A DNA stretch of 64,000 bases from Deltaproteobacteria bacterium GWB2_55_19 (GTDB lineage Bacteria; Desulfobacterota; GWC2-55-46): assembly GCA_001797465.1 (NCBI GenBank), contig MGPQ01000012.1, positions 88,941 through 152,940 of the forward strand, given 5' to 3'. Under the pieces are notes generated by a model that was not told where the DNA came from, ran no database searches, and saw only the letters and a list, made by a program, of their open reading frames with translations. A program made the position numbers and the translations under genes. Shown here piece after piece: positions 19,677 to 28,337 of this stretch. The first letter of the stretch is position 1. Each line of letters begins with the position of its first letter.

Positions 19677-20549
19677 GTGAGAAGGTTCATAACATTCGTA
19701 TTCCTGGCCATGGTCTCTTTGTCGGTATTCCCCGTTGTCTCGTACGCCCAGAGCGCGAAGCCGCCTGCCCAGGAAGACGACGAGCTCCAGATCGAGGAAG
19801 AGATGAAGAAAGAGGGCACGACGAAGAAAGAGGGCGCGAAAAAGCCCGTGACTAAAGAGGACCTGCCGCCGATAAACATGGTTCTGGTAAAGGGGGGTTG
19901 TTTCGAGATGGGCGACTTCGAAGGCAACGGGGACGAGGACGAGTTGCCGGTGCACGAGGTCTGCGTGAACGACTTCTATATCGCCGATACAGAGGTGACG
20001 CAGGAGCTCTTCGAGAAGGTCATGGGGTTCATCCCAGCCTGGCGCTATAACCCGACGATGCCCAGGGACCCCAAGGACCCTGTTACATACGTCAACTGGC
20101 ACCTCGCCAACCAGTTCATAAAGAGACTCAACACCATAACCAAAGGCTACTACAGGCTCCCGACCGAGGCCGAGTGGGAGTACGCGGCGCGTAGCGGCGG
20201 CAAAAAGGAGAGGTGGCCGGGGTTCAGCAACGAGGCCGAGGCCGGGTCTTACGCGTGGTTCTCGGACAACGCTGACTTCAAGCTCCAGAACGTCAAGACA
20301 AAAAAACCTAACGGGCTCGGTATCCACGACATGGCGGGTTCAGCCTGGGAGTGGGTAGAGGACAACTTCGATTTCGACTACTATCAGTCCTCACCAAAAA
20401 AAGACCCGTACGGCGCGGAGTTCTCGCTCTATAAGGGAGTACGCGGTGGGTCGATAGCCGACGGGCCCTCAAAGCTCCGCACCACATACAGGTACGCGCT
20501 CGAGCCATCGAGGCGTATGCTAAACGTAGGCTTAAGGCTTGCCGAGTAA
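19677..20549 (+). CDS. Exported SUMF1/FGE-fold protein
   Basis: 290 residues with an N-terminal signal peptide (hydrophobic core about 5-20, cleavage near SYA-QS), then a charged Lys/Glu-rich linker and a formylglycine-generating-enzyme-like domain from about 60. The fold marks are MVLVKGGCFEMGD, YIADTEVTQELFEKVMG, YRLPTEAEWEYAAR and DMAGSAWEWVEDNF. The C-terminal cysteine motif of true FGE is missing; the region reads LRTTYRYALEPSRRMLNVGLR. It is thus probably not a sulfatase activator but a structural or binding member. GTG start with AGGAGG nine bases upstream. It begins a run of envelope genes. Confidence 0.85.
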   Translation: MRRFITFVFLAMVSLSVFPVVSYAQSAKPPAQEDDELQIEEEMKKEGTTKKEGAKKPVTKEDLPPINMVLVKGGCFEMGDFEGNGDEDELPVHEVCVNDFYIADTEVTQELFEKVMGFIPAWRYNPTMPRDPKDPVTYVNWHLANQFIKRLNTITKGYYRLPTEAEWEYAARSGGKKERWPGFSNEAEAGSYAWFSDNADFKLQNVKTKKPNGLGIHDMAGSAWEWVEDNFDFDYYQSSPKKDPYGAEFSLYKGVRGGSIADGPSKLRTTYRYALEPSRRMLNVGLRLAE

Positions 20550-20581
20550 ATCACTCTGGAGGGACTTCGGATGGTGAACCC

Positions 20582-21211
20582 ATGAGGGCCGCTTCAAGCC
20601 TCGTCCTGAGATATCTCCTCATACTCGCCATGCCGGCCGTTTTTTTCCTCTCCGGGTGCGCGGCGAGGACATTGACCGAAGAGGACGCGTACTTAAAGGT
20701 CATGAACGCCTGGACGAGGGGCGTAAAGGTCTACGAGGGCCTGGAGACGAAGCTCTACGCCTCGGCTACATACAAGGGTATCGCGTTCAGGGAGGCCTAC
20801 ATCGGGCGCTACGCGAAGGACAACCAGCTCGATGAGGGGTACGCAATGGCCCTCAGGGAGCGCGAGTCAGAGCTCTCTGAGAAATACAACGAGTTCTTTT
20901 TCACCGCCTACACCCCGATGGATAAGTGGAACGACTTCGATGACCCTTCCTCCATCTGGAAGCTCTACCTGGAAGACGGAAGCGGGGCGCGCCTTGCTCC
21001 GGTCTCGATTGCCAGGCTCGACGCCTCTGACCCGCTTCTGCGCGAGTTCTTTCCGTACATGGACCTCTGGTCCACAGCCTACACCGTTAAGTTCCCCAAA
21101 TATTCGGAGACAGGGACAGAGCCGATACCCGGCGCCAATACGAAGTCGATGCGTCTCGTAATCACAGGCGTCCTCGGCAAAGGCGAGCTCGTATGGAAGT
21201 TAGGCGAGTAG
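20582..21211 (+). CDS. Predicted lipoprotein of unknown function
   Basis: 209 residues. A lipoprotein signal ends in the lipobox LSGC (Cys about 25). The mature part is helical and charged at first, then a mixed domain ending RLVITGVLGKGELVWKLGE. I recognise no family. It sits 32 bases after the SUMF1-like gene and overlaps the FecR-domain gene by 19 bases. The three genes probably form one operon for an envelope or surface function. Confidence 0.8.
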   Translation: MRAASSLVLRYLLILAMPAVFFLSGCAARTLTEEDAYLKVMNAWTRGVKVYEGLETKLYASATYKGIAFREAYIGRYAKDNQLDEGYAMALRERESELSEKYNEFFFTAYTPMDKWNDFDDPSSIWKLYLEDGSGARLAPVSIARLDASDPLLREFFPYMDLWSTAYTVKFPKYSETGTEPIPGANTKSMRLVITGVLGKGELVWKLGE

Positions 21212-22245
21212 CTCTATCCGTCATCCCGTTTGTTTGTCTGGCCCTCTCCCTGCCGTCCGTCTCGCACGGCTCCTCCGGTTTTTTAGAGTCCTTTACCGGC
21301 GCGGTCTTTCTTAAAACCAAAGTCGCGGACAGATGGGCCCCGGCCGGTAAGGGCGCGCCTCTTGAGCCAGGAGACCGCGTAAAGACAGGCGAGGACGGCA
21401 GAGCCCTCGTAAAGCTCTCCGACGGCACTAAACTCACGATAGCGAACCTCTCGGAGCTTGAGATATCCGGCTATTCGCTCAGGAAGAGCGAGAGGTCGGG
21501 CTCTTTCTTCCTCTCATCCGGCAAGATGAGGGCGGCGGTCTCGCTCTTCCCCGGGAGGACGGACTTCAAGGTAAAGACCCCGACCGCGGTCTCCGGCGTC
21601 AGGGGCACCGATTTTATCGTCATGAACCAGGGCGAGGCTAACGTTTTCTTTGGAGTCGAGGGGAGCGTTGAAGTAAGCGGAGAGAGGGCGAGCCCCGTTG
21701 CCCTTACTACCGGCACGATGACGGAATCGACCGCGGGGTCCGAGGCGATCCCCCCTGTCGTTGTCGAGCCGGGCACCGCGCTCGCCGAGGCGAGGGCCGA
21801 CCTTGAGGCCGCGACCGACGTGGACGCGCCTGTCGTCTGGGAGCGCGTCAGGGACCTGCCGGACCTCCTGGCGAGGTGGAACCTCAACTACGGCCATTAC
21901 CTCGCCGACTCCGCACGTTTCAGGGAGGCGCTCGACGTCTTCGAGATAGCCTTCGACCTGACGGGCCTCCCAGGCATAAAGGCCGAGGCGAGGCTGGAGA
22001 GGGGGACGGTCTATTCGAGGAATATGAACGACCCAGGAAGGGCGCTCTCGGAATACACGGATGTGATCGAGAGGTTCAACGTCGAGCCGTTCATCGAGAA
22101 CGCCGTCTACTCGGCTGGGCTCATAAAGATGGAGATGAAGGATAAAGACGGGGCGCTTGAACTATTCAGGCGCTACATCGCCGACTACCCGGCTGGCTCT
22201 CACAGGTCGACGGTGGATATATTCATCAAAGAACTGGAGAAGTGA
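21193..22245 (+). CDS. FecR-domain protein with TPR-like C-terminus
   Basis: 350 residues. Signal peptide (to about 26, SHG-SS), then a FecR domain at about 35-160 (PLEPGDRVKTGEDGRALVKLSDGTKL; TPTAVSGVRGTDFIV). In this setting FecR domains are extracellular binding modules, not anti-sigma factors; no sigma factor or TonB receptor gene is near. The C-terminal 130 residues are helical repeats of TPR type (YGHYLADSARFREALDVFEIA, GALELFRRYIADYP). It overlaps the lipoprotein gene by 19 bases, in another frame. Confidence 0.85.
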   Translation: MEVRRVALSVIPFVCLALSLPSVSHGSSGFLESFTGAVFLKTKVADRWAPAGKGAPLEPGDRVKTGEDGRALVKLSDGTKLTIANLSELEISGYSLRKSERSGSFFLSSGKMRAAVSLFPGRTDFKVKTPTAVSGVRGTDFIVMNQGEANVFFGVEGSVEVSGERASPVALTTGTMTESTAGSEAIPPVVVEPGTALAEARADLEAATDVDAPVVWERVRDLPDLLARWNLNYGHYLADSARFREALDVFEIAFDLTGLPGIKAEARLERGTVYSRNMNDPGRALSEYTDVIERFNVEPFIENAVYSAGLIKMEMKDKDGALELFRRYIADYPAGSHRSTVDIFIKELEK

Positions 22246-22408
22246 GGCAGGGCGTCATAACTAAGATTGCTTCAATGCAAACGCGCCCCTCGCAATGACA
22301 AACAGGTGGCTTTCCGTAACCTAATTTACGATAGGCGGGATTTTCCTGTCCCGATGAGAGGCGTATATCCCCATCGCACCAGAACCGTCCTTTAAAAGGC
22401 GGACGCAA

Positions 22409-24061
22409 GTGAAGAGATTTTTAATTGTAATTTCTGCTCTCCTCGCCATCTCAAGCGGACCGTCTTACGGGACGACGCTGGTACTGAAAGGCGATATCCA
22501 TGACGAGGTCGAGGTCACGCACTCGCGCTCGTTCAAGCCCGTAGATGGGCGCATCGACTCCCTCTTGTTCAGGTTCTACAACCCGACTGACTTCAAATCC
22601 GGCGCTCTAAACCAGCGGATATCCGTACGCAGGGTCTCATACAGCCCGGAACCGGAGAGCGTTCAGACCGAAAGGGATTCCTTCGGGAATTCGTTCACAG
22701 TCGTTACCTGGAAAGATCTTGAAAAGGAAGCGACGGTGACGGAGACCTATACGGTATCCCTTTCGATAAGCTTGAACGAGGCGCGGTCACTTGTGCCATT
22801 CCCGCTCAACCCGGGGGATATTCCCCCTCCCGCGGCGAGGTTTCTGAGGACTTCTGCGCTCGTCGAGGCCAACGACGCGGAGATAAAAAAACTCGCTTCA
22901 TCCATTACAACAGGCGCGCGTTCCGAGCAGGCGGCGGTCGATGCGATACTCAACTGGGTAGTCGATAACGTCAAGTACAGGTCGCCTGTCAACGACTACG
23001 GCGCGGTCTCTACACTCTTATCGAAAGAGGGCAACTGCCAGAACTTCTCTCATCTATCCATCGCCCTTTTGCGGTCAATCGGCATACCGGCTCGTATTGC
23101 CGGAGGGGTGTCTCTCGGAAGGCCGTGGAAGGTGCCTGTCGAAGGCGGCCACCTCATACAGTCCATCGGCCAGGGCGGACACGCATGGATGGAGGTCTGG
23201 TACCCGGACCTCGGCTGGGCCCCCTATGACGCGCAACAGAGCAGGCTCTTTGTGGGCCCCCGCCACATAAGACAGACCGCCGGGATGGACTCTAAAGACA
23301 TAAACGACTCATGGAGGGCCTCCCCGAAGCTCCCGCGCTTCAGCGAAAACATCTCAGCCGAGTATGTAATCGATAATATCGCCCTCTCGCTAAAGGAGAC
23401 CGGGAACGCGCCTTCGAGCTATGTCATGGCCTCGTCCCTGCCTGAGCAAAGGACGGCGCTTGCGCCGCCCTTTGCTCAGGCAGAGCCGCCGGGGCTCTTG
23501 CCGAAAGGCGGTATCGTCGAGTTCGGCAACATCATGTTTGCCCCGCTCACCGATTTTTACACGGACATAAAGGCCGATTCAGGCCAGAGGACCTTTGACA
23601 AGGAGACCTCCGAATATGTCACAGGCGAACACACATTCGCGCAGGCCTTTGTAGTAGACGCCCCCATGAGGATGGAGGCCGTCTCGCTCGCCATGCATAA
23701 GTTCGGCGGACGCTTAGGCTCCCTCTGGATAGACGTCGTAAACGACGCGGGAGGCCGCCCGGGCATGGAAGGGATAAGAAGCCTCCCCCTCATGCTCGAT
23801 ACAATAGCCTATCACCCGGGATATAAGTGGTTCGACTTCAGGTTCCAGGATTTCACGGATGAAGGAGAGTCCCTTAAACCGGGCAAGTACTGGATAATAC
23901 TACGAAAATCAAGGGACGCCGTCGTAAGCTGGGCGTACACGCCCGGAAACCGCTTCGGAGGCCCAGACGACGCCCGCTCCACAGAGGCCGGGATTGACTG
24001 GCCAAATATCATGAATTATGACTTCAACTTCAAGGTAACCGGATCAATGGAAGGCGGGTAG
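22409..24061 (+). CDS. Exported transglutaminase-like protein
   Basis: 550 residues with a signal peptide (about 1-21). A transglutaminase core lies near 180-290, with the catalytic triad visible as Cys in GNCQNFSHL, His in GGHAWMEVWYPD and Asp in WAPYDAQQ. Such proteins are cysteine proteases or crosslinkers in the envelope. The C-terminal 200 residues form a separate beta-rich domain (ITGEHTF-type region, then KWFDFRFQDF). A 46-bp near-perfect palindrome at 23438-23483 codes for the linker LPEQRTALAPPFAQAE between the two. GTG start; the 163 bp upstream holds only a degenerate ATTGC/GCAAT hairpin. Confidence 0.85.
   Translation: MKRFLIVISALLAISSGPSYGTTLVLKGDIHDEVEVTHSRSFKPVDGRIDSLLFRFYNPTDFKSGALNQRISVRRVSYSPEPESVQTERDSFGNSFTVVTWKDLEKEATVTETYTVSLSISLNEARSLVPFPLNPGDIPPPAARFLRTSALVEANDAEIKKLASSITTGARSEQAAVDAILNWVVDNVKYRSPVNDYGAVSTLLSKEGNCQNFSHLSIALLRSIGIPARIAGGVSLGRPWKVPVEGGHLIQSIGQGGHAWMEVWYPDLGWAPYDAQQSRLFVGPRHIRQTAGMDSKDINDSWRASPKLPRFSENISAEYVIDNIALSLKETGNAPSSYVMASSLPEQRTALAPPFAQAEPPGLLPKGGIVEFGNIMFAPLTDFYTDIKADSGQRTFDKETSEYVTGEHTFAQAFVVDAPMRMEAVSLAMHKFGGRLGSLWIDVVNDAGGRPGMEGIRSLPLMLDTIAYHPGYKWFDFRFQDFTDEGESLKPGKYWIILRKSRDAVVSWAYTPGNRFGGPDDARSTEAGIDWPNIMNYDFNFKVTGSMEGG
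23438..23483. repeat. 46-bp palindrome inside a coding sequence
   Basis: The arms are 23438-23459 (starts CTGCCTGAGCAAAGGACGG) and 23462-23483 (ends CCCTTTGCTCAGGCAG), 22 bases each around TT, with a single A.C mismatch. It lies in frame in the transglutaminase-like gene and codes for a Pro/Ala-rich linker. This is far longer than chance hairpins nearby. It may be an inserted repeat unit that kept the frame. Confidence 0.85.
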
Positions 24062-24111
24062 GCGGATCGATACGGATAACTCTTTAACTTCAGGCGTTTT
24101 TTGTCTCTTCC

Positions 24112-24140
24112 AACCCGGCCCGCGCATAGCCGGGTTTTCG
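24112..24140 (+). terminator. Candidate terminator before rpsB
   Basis: Hairpin arms AACCCGGC (24112-24119) and GCCGGGTT (24129-24136), followed by TT. The T-run is short, so it is weak. It would end the transglutaminase transcript. Downstream, up to the rpsB start, there is another small hairpin (ACATGG/CCATGT, 24165-24180), possibly part of the S2 leader. Confidence 0.45.
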
Positions 24141-24327
24141 GGGCAGTCTGTTTTTGCCCTTGCAACATGGCGCTCCATGTGATAAATATATCCGATTAAA
24201 TTCGCACGCATGGTTTGGGCCGGCGGTGTCCTTGCTCAGAGGTTTCGAAGTTGGAACCCTGGGCCCTTGGATTTTCCGGTCCGCGAAACCGCGCGGAGGA
24301 CAAAAACCCAAAGGGAGAGAAAAGAAC

Positions 24328-25152
24328 ATGGCTTATCTCACAATGAAACAGCTCCTCGAATCAGGAGTGCACTTCGGCCACCAGACCAAGAGGTGGAACC
24401 CCAAGATGAAAACCTACATCTACGGCGCGAGGAACGGCATCTACATCATCGACCTCCAGCAGACGGTGAAGATGTTCAAGGAGGCTTACGACTTCGTGAA
24501 GGGTACGGCCTCCAGGGGCGGGAAGGTGCTCTTCATAGGGACCAAGAAGCAGGCCCAGAACTCCATCAACGACGAGGCGAAGAGGGCCGGCATGGGGTTT
24601 GTCAACAACAGGTGGATAGGCGGCTTTTTGACGAACTTCGCCACCATTAAAAAGTCGATAACGAGGCTTAAAGAACTAGACACCATGGACACCAACCCCG
24701 ATTTCGCTTCCGCCACCAAGAAAGAGACTCTCATGCTCCAGCGGGAGAAGGAGCGTCTTGAAAAATCCCTGGGCGGCGTGCGCGAGCTCGCGTCCGTTCC
24801 GGATATCCTCTTCATAATCGACTCAAAGAAAGAGTCGATAGCCATAAAGGAGGCCCGGAGGCTCGGCATAAAGGTCGTCGCCATAGTCGACACCAACTGC
24901 GACCCGGACGAGGTCGATTACATTATACCCGGCAACGACGACGCCATCAGGGCCATAAAGCTCTTCGCGTCATCAATGGCGGACGCCTGTCTCGAAGGCA
25001 AGGCGATATACGAAGAGGCCTTGCAGGCGAAGGCCGACAAGAAGGAAAAGGGCGCGCAGGTAGCGGCCCCGGCGGCCGCAGTGGTTCCGCCGGCCCCAGT
25101 AGCCCCGGCGGCGCAGGCGGCCCCGGCCCCGGTAGCGCCAGCAAAGGCTTAA
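24328..25152 (+). CDS. rpsB: 30S ribosomal protein S2
   Basis: 274 residues. The core is standard ([60 protein letters not shown]). It ends with a tail of about 35 residues made almost only of Ala, Pro and Val after a lysine-rich stretch, longer than in E. coli. A frame opens earlier at 24154, but the family start [13 protein letters not shown] is at 24328, with GGGAG upstream. It heads the rpsB-tsf-pyrH-frr series. A short CCGGG/CCCGG hairpin at 25156-25168 sits between rpsB and tsf. Confidence 0.97.
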   Translation: MAYLTMKQLLESGVHFGHQTKRWNPKMKTYIYGARNGIYIIDLQQTVKMFKEAYDFVKGTASRGGKVLFIGTKKQAQNSINDEAKRAGMGFVNNRWIGGFLTNFATIKKSITRLKELDTMDTNPDFASATKKETLMLQREKERLEKSLGGVRELASVPDILFIIDSKKESIAIKEARRLGIKVVAIVDTNCDPDEVDYIIPGNDDAIRAIKLFASSMADACLEGKAIYEEALQAKADKKEKGAQVAAPAAAVVPPAPVAPAAQAAPAPVAPAKA

Positions 25153-25210
25153 TAGCCGGGCTTCCCGGATAATACGAATAAAACCTTAAGGCAACAGGGG
25201 GATCCACATA

Positions 25211-25858
25211 ATGGAGATTTCCGCAACAGCAGTAAAAGAGCTCCGCGAAAAGACCGGGGCAGGCATGATGGACTGCAAAAGGGCGCTCGCGGAGTCCAAT
25301 GGAGACTTTGAAAAGGCGGTCATCCACCTTCGCGAAAAGGGGCTCGCCGCGGCGGCCAAGAAGGCGTCGAGGGTAGCGTCCGAAGGCATAGTCATGAGCT
25401 ACATACACGGAGGCGGCAAGGTAGGCGTCCTCCTTGAAGTCAACTGCGAGACCGATTTCGTCGCGAAGACCGACGGGTTCCTGTCGCTTGTCAAGGACAT
25501 AGCCATGCACATCGCCGCCTTGTCCCCGCAGTATGTGTCGAGGAAAGAGGTTTCCGCCGATGAGGTCGAGAAAGAGCGGCAGATATACGCCGCGCAGGCC
25601 AGAGAGTCCGGCAAACCCGACCACGTCATACAGAAGATGGTGGACGGCAAGGTCGAGAAGTTCTACAAGGACGTCTGCCTCCTCGAACAGCCGTTTGTAA
25701 AGAACCCGGACGTCACGATCGAAAAGCTCGTCGTTGACGCCATAGCAAAGCTCGGAGAGAACATATCCGTAAGGCGCTTTACGCGCTACAAGGTCGGCGA
25801 GGGCATCGAGAAGAAGTCCGAGGACTTCGCCAAGGAAGTCGCCGCTGTACAGGGTTAA
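25211..25858 (+). CDS. tsf: Translation elongation factor Ts
   Basis: 215 residues. EF-Ts exchanges GDP for GTP on EF-Tu. The UBA-like N-terminus ([21 protein letters not shown]) and the core [13 protein letters not shown] are clear. At about 215 residues it is a short form with one compact dimerisation core, shorter than E. coli EF-Ts. A GGGGG-rich ribosome site lies just upstream. A strong hairpin follows at 25881. Confidence 0.97.
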   Translation: MEISATAVKELREKTGAGMMDCKRALAESNGDFEKAVIHLREKGLAAAAKKASRVASEGIVMSYIHGGGKVGVLLEVNCETDFVAKTDGFLSLVKDIAMHIAALSPQYVSRKEVSADEVEKERQIYAAQARESGKPDHVIQKMVDGKVEKFYKDVCLLEQPFVKNPDVTIEKLVVDAIAKLGENISVRRFTRYKVGEGIEKKSEDFAKEVAAVQG

Positions 25859-25880
25859 AGGCCTTCGCGCAGTTTGGTTC

Positions 25881-25914
25881 GCCTGTACCTGCCCGGAGCC
25901 GGGCAGGTACAGGC
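25881..25914 (+). terminator. Perfect 16-bp hairpin after tsf
   Basis: GCCTGTACCTGCCCGG (25881-25896) and its exact complement 25899-25914 around AG, followed by TTTGTG. It can attenuate transcription between tsf and pyrH, matching higher need for S2 and EF-Ts than for UMP kinase. The T-run is only three bases, so RNA processing or transcript stabilisation is also possible. Confidence 0.7.
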
Positions 25915-25975
25915 TTTGTGTCGCCTTTCCAGCCGACGCCGCTCGTCAACTTACAGAAAGCAGGGCTTAACTTTC

Positions 25976-26692
25976 ATGCCGGACCTTAAGTACAAACGCA
26001 TCCTCGTCAAATTATCCGGCGAGGCGCTCATGGGCGACAAGGAGTTCGGCACCGACACCGTGGTCGTCAACGCCATCGCCGACGAGGTAAGAGCGGTGCA
26101 CTCGCTCGGCATCGAGATAGCCCTCGTCATAGGCGGCGGAAACATCTTCCGCGGCGTATCTGCGAGCGCCCAGGGCATGGACAGGGCGAACGCCGACTAC
26201 GTCGGGATGCTCGCGACCGTCATAAACTCGCTCATGCTCCAGGACGCGCTCGAGAAAAAAGGCATCTTCACCCGCGTCATCTCCGCGATAGAGATGAAGG
26301 AGCTCGCCGAGCCGTATATCCGCAGAAAGGCCGTCCGCCACCTGGAAAAGGGCCGCGTCATCATCTTCGCGGCCGGCACCGGAAACCCGTATTTCACGAC
26401 AGACACAGCGGCGTCCTTGCGCGCCATGGAGATAAACGCCGACATAATACTCAAAGGCACCAAGGTCGACGGCGTCTACGACAGGGACCCGGTTAAGGAC
26501 CCTGCCGCGAAGAGGTACACGAAACTCAAGTACATAGACGTCCTGAAGGACGGCCTCAAGGTTATGGACACGACGGCCATATCCCTCTGCATGGACAACA
26601 GCCTTCCCATCATCGTATTCAGCATGAAAACGCCGGGCAACCTCATCCGCATCGTAAAAGGCGAGGAGATAGGCACCTTAGTCTCCTCGTAA
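25976..26692 (+). CDS. pyrH: Uridylate kinase
   Basis: 238 residues. PyrH phosphorylates UMP to UDP. Family marks are [51 protein letters not shown] and [13 protein letters not shown] frame opens at 25874 within the preceding hairpin, but the N-terminus [16 protein letters not shown] and family length put the start at ATG 25976. It lies between tsf and frr as in most bacteria. Confidence 0.97.
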   Translation: MPDLKYKRILVKLSGEALMGDKEFGTDTVVVNAIADEVRAVHSLGIEIALVIGGGNIFRGVSASAQGMDRANADYVGMLATVINSLMLQDALEKKGIFTRVISAIEMKELAEPYIRRKAVRHLEKGRVIIFAAGTGNPYFTTDTAASLRAMEINADIILKGTKVDGVYDRDPVKDPAAKRYTKLKYIDVLKDGLKVMDTTAISLCMDNSLPIIVFSMKTPGNLIRIVKGEEIGTLVSS

Positions 26693-26733
26693 TTCTTTTT
26701 ATCCTTTTTCACAAAAACTCCCGAGGGGCGCGC

Positions 26734-27294
26734 ATGACAAAGGAAGATATATTCACTGACCTAAAAAAAAGGATGGCGAAAGCCGTGGAGGCCTTCAACC
26801 ACGAGCTCTCGGGTCTGCGCACCGGAAGGGCCTCGCTAACCATCCTCGACAACGTAAAGGTCGATTACTTCGGGAACCTGACCCCTGTAAAGGGGCTCGC
26901 CACGCTCTCCGTCCCGGAGAGCAGGACCATCTCCATACAGCCCTGGGACGTCTCGCAGATACACGCCATCGAAAAGGCTATCCAGACCTCGGGCCTCGGC
27001 TTGAACCCCTCGAACGACGGCAAGGCCATACGCATAGTGTTCCCCCCGCTTACCGAAGAGCGGAGAAAAGACCTCGTGAAGATCGCCAAAAAACACGGCG
27101 AAGAGTGCAAGGTCTCCATCAGGAACACCCGGAGAGACGCGAACGAGGATCTCAAGAAACTCGAAAAGGACAAAAAGGTATCCCAGGACGACCTTAAGAA
27201 ATACCAGCACGAGGTCCAGGACCTGACCGATAAGCAGATAGCTAAAATAGACGAGATCCTCTCGGCCAAAGAGGCCGAGATCATGGAAGTTTGA
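26734..27294 (+). CDS. frr: Ribosome recycling factor
   Basis: 186 residues, standard length. RRF splits post-termination ribosomes together with EF-G. Conserved stretches include FNHELSGLRTGRASLTILD, GLGLNPSNDGKAIRIVFPPLTEERRKDLV and the C-terminal helix ending ILSAKEAEIMEV. It follows pyrH by 41 bases. A region able to fold into several hairpins separates it from uppS. Confidence 0.97.
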   Translation: MTKEDIFTDLKKRMAKAVEAFNHELSGLRTGRASLTILDNVKVDYFGNLTPVKGLATLSVPESRTISIQPWDVSQIHAIEKAIQTSGLGLNPSNDGKAIRIVFPPLTEERRKDLVKIAKKHGEECKVSIRNTRRDANEDLKKLEKDKKVSQDDLKKYQHEVQDLTDKQIAKIDEILSAKEAEIMEV

Positions 27295-27301
27295 GTTAAA
27301 A

Positions 27302-27435
27302 GAAAATGCCTGGGGACCTTTTTATAAAAAGGGTGCTTGCGCACGCAAATTCTCAAATCGGAATTTTCTTGGACGGTAAGGTATAGTCGAGCGATACGAT
27401 TTTACCAGTCCGGGACGGACCCCCCGGGCATTTTC
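27302..27435. other. Possible structured RNA between frr and uppS
   Basis: A long-range stem can form between GAAAATGCCTGGGG (27302-27315) and CCCCCCGGGCATTTTC (27420-27435). Inside it are CCTTTTTATAAAAAGG (27317-27332, a perfect 16-bp palindrome), TTGCG/CGCAA (about 27337-27348), AAATTC/GAATTT (about 27347-27366) and GGACGGTAA/TTTACCAGTCC (27371-27420). The hairpins nest under one closing stem, as in structured leader RNAs. No coding frame fits here. It could simply be a processed terminator region. Confidence 0.4.
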
Positions 27436-27507
27436 ATTGTCATGTACCTCCGCCATCCCGCCTCTATTTGGCTTGTGATGTGGAAAAGTTTGTGGTAAAT
27501 TTTTAAG

Positions 27508-28245
27508 ATGGTCGATTCTTCCAGGGAAAAGCTCCCCCGACACATAGCCATTATAATGGACGGCAACGGCCGCTGGGCGAGGCAGAGGTTTTTAAACCGC
27601 ATCAACGGCCACAGGAAGGGTATCGAGGCGGCCAGGGAAGCGGTGCGCGCGTGCAGGGAGCTGGGTGTGGACTGCCTGACTCTCTACACGTTTTCAAAGG
27701 AGAACTGGAACCGGCCCGCCCACGAGGTACACATGCTGATGATGTTCCTCGAGAGCCATCTTAAAGGCGAGGAGAGGAACCTCGTCGACAACAACATCCG
27801 TTTCAGGGCCATAGGGTCCATAGCCGACCTCCCCGAGGGCGTCCGCGCCGTCGTGGCGGACCTCGAAAACAAAACCCGCTACAACTCAGGCATGGTATTG
27901 CAGCTGGCGCTTAGTTACAGCGGGAGGGACGAGATAACCCACGCCGCTAAAGAGCTAGCCATGCGGGTCAGAGAAGGCGCGCTGAACCCAGAGGATATAA
28001 CCGAGGACGCGTTCAGCGATTGTCTCTACACCAGGGGCATGCCGGACCCCGACCTCCTGATAAGGACGAGCGGGGAGAAGAGGATAAGCAACTTCCTCCT
28101 CTGGCAATTGGCGTACACAGAGATATACATAACCGACGTCCTCTGGCCAGACTTTACGAGGGCGCACCTCGAAGAGGCCATAAGGGATTACCAGTCCAGG
28201 GACAGACGGTTCGGGCTCGTAAAGGAAATCGGCGTAGCGGGTTGA
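27508..28245 (+). CDS. uppS: Undecaprenyl diphosphate synthase
   Basis: 245 residues. This cis-prenyltransferase adds isopentenyl units to farnesyl diphosphate to build the C55 carrier lipid for peptidoglycan and O-antigen. Marks: HIAIIMDGNGRWARQR with the catalytic Asp, GHRKGIEAAREAVRAC, LYTFSKENWNRP, and DLLIRTSGEKRISNFLLWQLAYTE. No good ribosome site is seen before the ATG. A terminator-like hairpin follows before cdsA. Confidence 0.96.
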   Translation: MVDSSREKLPRHIAIIMDGNGRWARQRFLNRINGHRKGIEAAREAVRACRELGVDCLTLYTFSKENWNRPAHEVHMLMMFLESHLKGEERNLVDNNIRFRAIGSIADLPEGVRAVVADLENKTRYNSGMVLQLALSYSGRDEITHAAKELAMRVREGALNPEDITEDAFSDCLYTRGMPDPDLLIRTSGEKRISNFLLWQLAYTEIYITDVLWPDFTRAHLEEAIRDYQSRDRRFGLVKEIGVAG

Positions 28246-28260
28246 CACAGGCCTATGAGG

Positions 28261-28306
28261 ATATCTGAGAAAAACCTGGTTAAAGGGTTTTCTCAGATAT
28301 TTTTTT
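28261..28306 (+). terminator. Rho-independent terminator after uppS
   Basis: A perfect 13-bp stem, ATATCTGAGAAAA (28261-28273) with TTTTCTCAGATAT (28288-28300), loop of 14 bases, then six more T. It ends close to the cdsA ribosome site, so cdsA is either read through or has its own promoter. Confidence 0.85.
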
Positions 28307-28337
28307 CACCGGCAATAAGCATATCAGGGAGACGAAA

